From contig JARCRU010000132.1 in the NCBI GenBank assembly GCA_029850535.1, positions 1-34,203 on the forward strand: a stretch of DNA of 34,203 nucleotides, in the 5' to 3' direction. Below the pieces are notes generated by a model, which ran no database searches, was not told the origin of the DNA, and saw only the letters and a list, made by a program, of their open reading frames with translations. The stretch's first letter is position 1; every line of letters begins with the position of its first letter. The position numbers and the translations under genes are program-made. This DNA comes from Actinomycetota bacterium (GTDB taxonomy: Bacteria; Actinomycetota; Acidimicrobiia; Acidimicrobiales; RAAP-2). Below, piece by piece: positions 26,710-34,203 of the stretch.

Positions 26710-26753
26710 GGGTTCCTTTGAGTTGGTTGCGAGGTGAATGACGTCGGTCGTCG

Positions 26754-27410
26754 TCAGCCGATCTTGAGCAGGTCGACGATGAAGACGAGGGTGTCGTTGC
26801 CGGGAATCCCCGGCTGGCCGGTCGCGCCGTAGGCGAGCGACGGGGGGATGATGAGTTCGCGACGACCGCCCACCTTCATGCCGGGCAGGCCCTTGACCCA
26901 ACCGGCAATCAGGCTGCCCGTGGCCAACGTGGCGCTGAACCCGCCCGCGGACCACGACGATTGCAGGTCCTTGTGCGAGGCGTAATCGGCGAGCACGTAC
27001 TGTGCGGTGAACTTGTCGCCCGTCTTCAAGGTCGCGCCGGTGCCCTTGATGAGGTCGGCGACCTGCATCGACGTCGGAGCGGCCGTGGTGGGCACGACCA
27101 TGGTCGGAGCCTTGCCGAAGGTACCAGCGGGGGCGGCGCACGCGATGGTGGGGAAGCCCGTCACCGCGATGGCGGTGCTCGAACAGGTCGTGGAGACGAC
27201 ACCCACGGTCGTCGTCGTCGTGGTGGGAATGCTCACGGTGCTGGGCGACGACTTTTGAAAGAACAGTGCGGCGGTGCCCACGACGAGGACCGCGATGATG
27301 AGCACGATGATGCCGCGTCGCATGTTCTGACGACGCTTGTTTTGACGCTGCATGGCCTCCAACTTCTGGCGGCGCGCTTCTTTTTGACGTTGACGTTTGG
27401 TGGTAGCCAT
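26754..27410 (-). CDS. Membrane-anchored FKBP-type peptidyl-prolyl isomerase
   Basis: A 218-residue protein. A very basic N-terminus (KRQRQKEARRQK...) precedes one membrane segment at about 33-51, then a Thr-rich stretch (IPTTTTTTVG) and a FKBP domain at about 115-218. FKBP signatures are TGDKFTAQYVL (130-140), SLIAGWVKGLPGMKVGGRRE (166-185) and LIIPPSLAYG (186-195), ending in LVFIVDLLKI. The FKBP domain should face outside the membrane and act on exported proteins. The start ATG at 27410 has TAATGT seven bases upstream and no Shine-Dalgarno. The cyclophilin gene begins 44 bases downstream on the same strand, so the two isomerases probably form an operon. Confidence 0.92.
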   Translation of the reverse strand: MATTKRQRQKEARRQKLEAMQRQNKRRQNMRRGIIVLIIAVLVVGTAALFFQKSSPSTVSIPTTTTTTVGVVSTTCSSTAIAVTGFPTIACAAPAGTFGKAPTMVVPTTAAPTSMQVADLIKGTGATLKTGDKFTAQYVLADYASHKDLQSSWSAGGFSATLATGSLIAGWVKGLPGMKVGGRRELIIPPSLAYGATGQPGIPGNDTLVFIVDLLKIG

Positions 27411-27417
27411 GGGAGCG

Positions 27418-27423
27418 ACATTA
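27418..27423 (-). promoter_or_regulatory. -10 element for FKBP-cyclophilin operon
   Basis: The minus strand reads TAATGT, seven bases before ATG, with no Shine-Dalgarno between. Confidence 0.4.
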
Positions 27424-27527
27424 CTAGGGCCCCCATGCGACTCCGAACGGACCGTCGGCGCGGGAGTTGGTTCCGGGGGCCCCAGGGGGCGATGGTGTCG
27501 TCGAATAGGGGGCCGTGACGGCTCAAC

Positions 27528-27533
27528 TAAAGT
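27528..27533 (+). promoter_or_regulatory. -10 element for lysC (leaderless)
   Basis: TAAAGT ends eight bases before ATG 27542. The surrounding CAACTAAAGT resembles the CAACTAAAAT upstream of the Ser/Thr kinase gene. Confidence 0.45.
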
Positions 27534-27541
27534 CGTTGGTC

Positions 27542-30463
<2,922 letters not shown>

Positions 30464-30469
30464 AGTGAG

Positions 30470-30475
30470 AGGATA
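30470..30475 (-). promoter_or_regulatory. -10 element for phoU (leaderless)
   Basis: The minus strand reads TATCCT, six bases before the ATG at 30463, without a Shine-Dalgarno. Confidence 0.5.
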
Positions 30476-30497
30476 CTCGCGTGTCACAACCGCTTCC

Positions 30498-30518
30498 TAG
30501 GTTGAACGCGTCAAAGGA
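30498..30518 (+). promoter_or_regulatory. -10 and Shine-Dalgarno for rmuC
   Basis: TAGGTT lies upstream and AAAGGAGAA (about 30511-30519) sits just before the GTG at 30524. In contrast to the leaderless neighbours, this gene has a conventional short leader. Confidence 0.45.
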
Positions 30519-30523
30519 GAATC

Positions 30524-31846
30524 GTGGGTGTTGTGTGGATAGTCATCGGGCTCGTCGTGGGAGCGCTCGTCGCCGGTTGGTGGACGGCGAGGAAGTCACA
30601 ATCCCTGCGTGAACAGGCGAGTGCGGCGGAATCTCGGGCTCGAGTGGCCGAGGCGCTACACCGCGCGTCGGTCGAGTCCCTTGAGCGTGAGCGCGCCGAT
30701 CACGTCGAGGCCGTCGCCAACATGGAGACGCTCTTCGAGGCCACGTCGAGTCGCGTGCTGGCGAGTTCGATGACCCAATTCAATGAGACCCAGGAACGAA
30801 TACTGCGCGAACGCGATTCCAAACTCAAAGACAGCCTCGGTCCACTCGAAGAACTCCTCGCCCAGTACAAGAGCAGTTTGGAGGGATTCGACAAGAACCA
30901 CCGTGAGGCGCTCTTCGACGTCAAGGCTCGCGCCGGTGAGCTCTTGGCGGCCCAACTCAAGACTCAACAAGAGACCAGCCGCCTCAATCAATTGCTCGGA
31001 CGAAGTGCGGACCGCGGTCGCTGGGGTGAAGTCCAGTTGGCCAACGTGATGGAGGCGTCGGGGCTGCGCGCCAACATCGACTTCGACCTACAAGTGACCC
31101 AATCGGGCGAAGCCGGTCAGCGCCAGCGCCCGGACTGCATCGTGAAGCTGCCCAACAACTCCACCATCGTGATTGACGCGAAATTCCCCTTCGCCAACTT
31201 CGAGAAGGCTCTGGCGAGCGAGAGTCCGTCGGAACGACGGCTCTACGAGGAGAAGTCCGCGACCGACCTACGCGATCACGTCAAGGCCCTCGCTACCAAG
31301 TCGTACTGGCAGGCCCTGGACTTCTCACCCGAGTTCACCGTCTGTTTTGTACCCAGCGACGCCGCGCTCGCGGCGGCCTACGAGGCCGACGCTACCTTGC
31401 ACGCCTTCGCCACGGAGAAGCGTGTCTTGCTGGTCGGCCCGACCAACCTGCTGGCGCTGTTGTGGTCGGCGGCCGAGGTGCTGCAACGTCACGCCTTCGT
31501 CACCAACGCTCAGGAGATTTTGAAGGCGGCCACCGAACTCTACGGGCGAATTCGAGTGGTGGCGGGACCGTTGGCCCGGCTGGGCAAGTCCCTCAACGAT
31601 TCCGTGTCGAGTTACAACGAGGCCATTGCCTCGGTCGAGTCACGCCTGATCCCGATCGCGCGTCGCGTGCGCCAGCTCGATGGGGTCACCGGAGCCAAGC
31701 CCATTGACGAGTTGAAGGAGATCACCGCCAGCGCCAAGAGCCTTGACGCTCCCAAGTGGGGGGCTGATCTCGACGACCCGGAACTGGCTCTGCAGTCCGA
31801 GATCATTGAACTCGAGGACTTCGATGAGAACGGCGCCGAGGGGTAG
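30524..31846 (+). CDS. rmuC: DNA recombination protein RmuC
   Basis: A 440-residue RmuC-family protein thought to limit inversions at short repeats. An N-terminal hydrophobic segment (about 2-19) anchors it. A long coiled coil spans about 22-155, followed by the RmuC nuclease-like domain (about 160-375). Conserved blocks are SADRGRWGEVQLANVMEASG (161-180), RPDCIVKLP (202-210), IVIDAKFPFANF (215-226) and CFVPSDAALAAAYE. Asp204, Asp218 and Lys220 fit a PD-(D/E)xK-type site. The C-terminus (about 390-440) is acidic. The GTG start is set by the AAAGGAG just upstream. Confidence 0.93.
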   Translation: MGVVWIVIGLVVGALVAGWWTARKSQSLREQASAAESRARVAEALHRASVESLERERADHVEAVANMETLFEATSSRVLASSMTQFNETQERILRERDSKLKDSLGPLEELLAQYKSSLEGFDKNHREALFDVKARAGELLAAQLKTQQETSRLNQLLGRSADRGRWGEVQLANVMEASGLRANIDFDLQVTQSGEAGQRQRPDCIVKLPNNSTIVIDAKFPFANFEKALASESPSERRLYEEKSATDLRDHVKALATKSYWQALDFSPEFTVCFVPSDAALAAAYEADATLHAFATEKRVLLVGPTNLLALLWSAAEVLQRHAFVTNAQEILKAATELYGRIRVVAGPLARLGKSLNDSVSSYNEAIASVESRLIPIARRVRQLDGVTGAKPIDELKEITASAKSLDAPKWGADLDDPELALQSEIIELEDFDENGAEG

Positions 31847-31861
31847 GCGTCCGGGGCTGAG

Positions 31862-31867
31862 TAAGTT
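31862..31867 (+). promoter_or_regulatory. -10 element for the unknown secreted protein gene
   Basis: TAAGTT ends eight bases before GTG 31876. No Shine-Dalgarno is present, so a leaderless transcript is likely. Confidence 0.4.
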
Positions 31868-31875
31868 CTTACGTC

Positions 31876-32871
31876 GTGGCACGTACTCGAGCTCATCGCC
31901 GGCGTCAGACCGTACGCGTCTCCGTGGCCCTCGTGGTCACGTTCGTGGTTCTGGTCTTTGGGCGCGAGGTTTCGCATTCAGCGCACCAGGAGACGTCGGC
32001 GCGGCTGAGTGAGAATCTGAGTTTCGCGCAATTGGCCACCACTTTGCTCACCCAGGAGAACGCTTTCGACACGAACCTGGCGAGTCTGCTCACCACGGGC
32101 ACCCACCTCACCCGCGGCAATTTCTCCGTGCGGCTTTCGGAGTTGACCCAGGAGCTCTCGAGTTGGCGTGACCTAGCCACGCCCATCACGACACCGGTCC
32201 TCTCGCCCGACCTCAACGTGATGTTGGCCAACGACACGTTGACGCGGGTAGGTGACTACGACGTCATCCTCGCCTACGTGGCCCAAGCGCTGAGTCTGCC
32301 GGGCCCGAGCGTGTCGCCCACCGCGCCCTCATTGGCCACCGCCCAGAGTTCCCTGCTGGCTACCGCGGCGACGTGGGGCAACGAACGTCACCTGCTCGAT
32401 CAGGCGCCGGGTCAGGTCACGCTGGCGGCCCTCAGTCACGTCAGCGCGGGCCTGAACGTCCCCCAGTACGTCCAGACGCTGGCGGCGGCGCCCAGTCTGG
32501 CGGCCACGCGGTCCATTGTCATTGCGGCGATTCAGGTGCAACCCGCCCCATTCCCGTCCCCCGTGCAGAGCCTGGTGCTCGCCCCCACCACGACCATGCA
32601 AGTGCAGGTGTCGGTATCAAACCTGCGTGTGATCCTTCAGCCGGTCACCCTCTCGATGGTCTTCACCCCATTGGCGGGTGCCGCTCAGCAGGTTTCCGCG
32701 ACCCAGACGCTCTCACCCCTGACGTCGTTCGCCTTCGACAGCCATACGTTCTCGGTCTTCCCTGGGGAAAAAGGCACCCTCAGCGTGACCGTCAACGGCG
32801 TGCCCGCGTCGACGGGCTTGCTCCATAGTCGGACCTACGCGGTGAGCGTGTCCGCGTCGGCCATTGGCTGA
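31876..32871 (+). CDS. Membrane-anchored secreted protein of unknown function
   Basis: A 331-residue protein I do not recognise. An Arg-rich N-terminus (MARTRAHRRRQTVR) precedes one hydrophobic segment at about 13-29, which should be a signal anchor with the rest outside. The exported part is rich in Ser, Thr, Ala, Leu and Val, has no Cys, and falls into a helical half (about 40-215) and a beta-rich half (about 225-331) that looks like an immunoglobulin-type or carboxypeptidase-regulatory fold by hydrophobic pattern only. It lies 29 bases after rmuC but probably has its own promoter. The GTG start at 31876 is the first in frame. Confidence 0.7.
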   Translation: MARTRAHRRRQTVRVSVALVVTFVVLVFGREVSHSAHQETSARLSENLSFAQLATTLLTQENAFDTNLASLLTTGTHLTRGNFSVRLSELTQELSSWRDLATPITTPVLSPDLNVMLANDTLTRVGDYDVILAYVAQALSLPGPSVSPTAPSLATAQSSLLATAATWGNERHLLDQAPGQVTLAALSHVSAGLNVPQYVQTLAAAPSLAATRSIVIAAIQVQPAPFPSPVQSLVLAPTTTMQVQVSVSNLRVILQPVTLSMVFTPLAGAAQQVSATQTLSPLTSFAFDSHTFSVFPGEKGTLSVTVNGVPASTGLLHSRTYAVSVSASAIG

Positions 32872-32904
32872 CAAAGGTCCGATGGGGGTTACTGGCGAGT
32901 TCGC

Positions 32905-32948
32905 ATACGATGGGTGCGCCACCCAATCGACGACAGTGAAAAGAGGAA
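32905..32948 (+). promoter_or_regulatory. -10, leader hairpin and Shine-Dalgarno of the citrate synthase gene
   Basis: TACGAT (32906-32911) is a candidate -10. A six-base-pair stem TGGGTG/CACCCA (32911-32925) around CGC comes next. AGAGGAA (about 32942-32948) lies just before the GTG at 32951. The hairpin is short and could be a protein site or chance. Confidence 0.4.
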
Positions 32949-32950
32949 TT

Positions 32951-34203
32951 GTGTCCGAGTCCATAACCGTGACCAACAACCAAACCGGTGAAACTCGCGA
33001 GATTCCCATCGTCAACGGTGGTGTCGCCGCGTCCGAATTCGCCAAGGTCGCGCCCGGCATCTGGTTCTACGACCCGGGTTTCATGTCGACCGCCGCAGCG
33101 GAGTCGGCGATCACGTACCTCGACGGGGACGCGGGGATCCTGCGGTATCGGGGTTATCCGATCGAACAGCTCGCGGAGAAGTCGTCGTTCATAGAGGTCG
33201 CCTACCTGCTGGTCAACGGCGAGTTGCCCACTGCCGCGCAACTCGACGTGTGGACGACCGACATCAAGTACCACACCTACATCCACGAGAACATGCGTAA
33301 GCGTTTTCTCGAGGGCTTCCACTACGACGCGCACCCGATGGGCATGTTGATCTCGTCCATCGCGGCACTCTCGACCTACTACAAGGAGTCAAAGAATCTC
33401 AGCGATATCGAAGTGCTCTACAAGCAGGTCGTGCGCCTCATCGCCAAGATGCCGACGCTGGCCGCCGCCGCGCACCGCTTCTCGGTCGGCATGCCCTTCG
33501 TCTACCCCGATAACAACCTGAACTACACCGAGAATTTCTTGTCCATGATGTGGAAGGTTGCCGAACCCACCTACCAGGCCGATCCGATCCTGGCGCACGC
33601 GCTCGACGTGTTGTTCATCCTGCACGCCGATCACGAGCAGAACTGCGGCACGACGGCCATGCGGACCGTGGGCTCCTCGCACGGCGACCCCTACGTTTCG
33701 ACCGCCGCCGCTGCCGCTGCGCTCTACGGCCCTCGTCACGGCGGGGCCAACGAAGCGGTCTTGAAGATGCTGAACAAGATTGGACACATCGACAACATTC
33801 CCGCGTACATCGAGACGGTCAAGGCCGGCAAGACCAAGCTCGAGGGCTTCGGGCACCGTGTCTACAAGAACTTCGACCCGCGCGCCACGATCATCAAGAA
33901 GACGGCCGACGAGGTGTTCTCGGTGACGGGACGAAACCCGCTGCTCGACATCGCACTCAAGCTCGAGGAAATTGCCCTGGCCGATGACTACTTCATCTCG
34001 CGTCGCCTCTACCCCAACGTGGACTTCTACTCCGGTCTCATTTACCAGGCGATGGGATTCCCCGTCGAGATGTTCACCGTGCTGTTCGCCATCCCGCGGA
34101 CCGCTGGTTGGCTCGCGCACTTCAAGGAGCTCCTCGAGCAGGATATGAAGATCTCGCGACCGCGTCAGCTCTACATCGGTTCTGACGCTCGTGACTTCGT
34201 GCC
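32951..34203 (+). CDS. gltA: Citrate synthase, C-terminus cut by window edge
   Basis: The gene is open from GTG 32951 to the window end (417 residues), so only about 10-20 C-terminal residues are missing. It condenses acetyl-CoA and oxaloacetate to start the TCA cycle. The catalytic residues are His263 (PRHGGANEA), His302 (GFGHRVYKNFDPR) and Asp358 (NVDFYSG); oxaloacetate-binding HADHEQN is at 225-231. The N-terminal domain (about 35-120) with YLDGDAGILRYRGYPI indicates the GltA-type family. The GTG is supported by AGAGGAA just upstream. It follows the unknown secreted protein with a gap of 79 bases. Confidence 0.96.
   Translation, partial: MSESITVTNNQTGETREIPIVNGGVAASEFAKVAPGIWFYDPGFMSTAAAESAITYLDGDAGILRYRGYPIEQLAEKSSFIEVAYLLVNGELPTAAQLDVWTTDIKYHTYIHENMRKRFLEGFHYDAHPMGMLISSIAALSTYYKESKNLSDIEVLYKQVVRLIAKMPTLAAAAHRFSVGMPFVYPDNNLNYTENFLSMMWKVAEPTYQADPILAHALDVLFILHADHEQNCGTTAMRTVGSSHGDPYVSTAAAAAALYGPRHGGANEAVLKMLNKIGHIDNIPAYIETVKAGKTKLEGFGHRVYKNFDPRATIIKKTADEVFSVTGRNPLLDIALKLEEIALADDYFISRRLYPNVDFYSGLIYQAMGFPVEMFTVLFAIPRTAGWLAHFKELLEQDMKISRPRQLYIGSDARDFV

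Overview
The window is GC-rich, gene-dense bacterial chromosome. It looks like a high-GC Actinomycetota, and class Acidimicrobiia is my best guess. This rests on protein style, a small AccE-like carboxylase subunit, a GH15 trehalase/glucoamylase beside OtsA, SRP RNA beside dnaX, and many apparently leaderless genes; no marker gene fixes the taxon. I see no phage, insertion sequence, CRISPR array or transfer signature. It reads as core chromosome with two or three decaying patches.

Layout. 1-1456: end of metY and all of metX (methionine via O-acetylhomoserine). 1471-4317: a cytoplasmic six-PAS diguanylate cyclase. 4318-4901: a 584 bp non-coding gap with an 11 bp stem-loop. 4902-9333: GH15 hydrolase, OtsA and a convergent NagD-type HAD phosphatase. 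9412-11612: a NatAB-like ABC exporter. 11857-14578: promoter, TPP riboswitch, CytX-like NCS1 transporter and a coupled APH/choline-kinase-fold kinase, which together look like a thiamine or thiamine-precursor salvage operon. 14579-15331: non-coding DNA and a broken peroxiredoxin gene. 15359-16906: a membrane Ser/Thr kinase with a Gly-His tail. 16973-17183: a possible gene remnant. 17198-17503: tRNA-Ser(GGA) and SRP RNA, then dnaX-recR (to 19849). 19846-23178: uppP, a SixA-like phosphatase, a thiolase and a LysE-family exporter. 23248-26161: methylmalonyl-CoA epimerase, acyl-CoA carboxylase beta, a 60-residue AccE-like protein and an S51/glutaminase-like protein. 26158-27410: a cyclophilin and a membrane-anchored FKBP. 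27542-29798: lysC (with an internal beta-subunit start) and asd. 29795-32871: PhoU, RmuC and an unknown anchored secreted protein. 32951-end: citrate synthase, cut by the window edge.

The genes join up as follows. lysC and asd supply aspartate semialdehyde for the homoserine that MetX acetylates and MetY sulfhydrylates. Thiolase, epimerase, carboxylase and citrate synthase are acyl-CoA and central carbon enzymes. OtsA makes trehalose-6-phosphate and the GH15 enzyme may hydrolyse trehalose. ffs, dnaX, recR and tRNA-Ser are housekeeping.

Two genome-wide habits stand out. About a dozen genes have a -10-like hexamer 5-8 bases (usually exactly 6) before the start codon and no good Shine-Dalgarno, as expected for leaderless mRNAs. 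Four of six convergent gene pairs overlap by exactly four bases (CTAG or CTAA), so their stop codons lie on top of each other.
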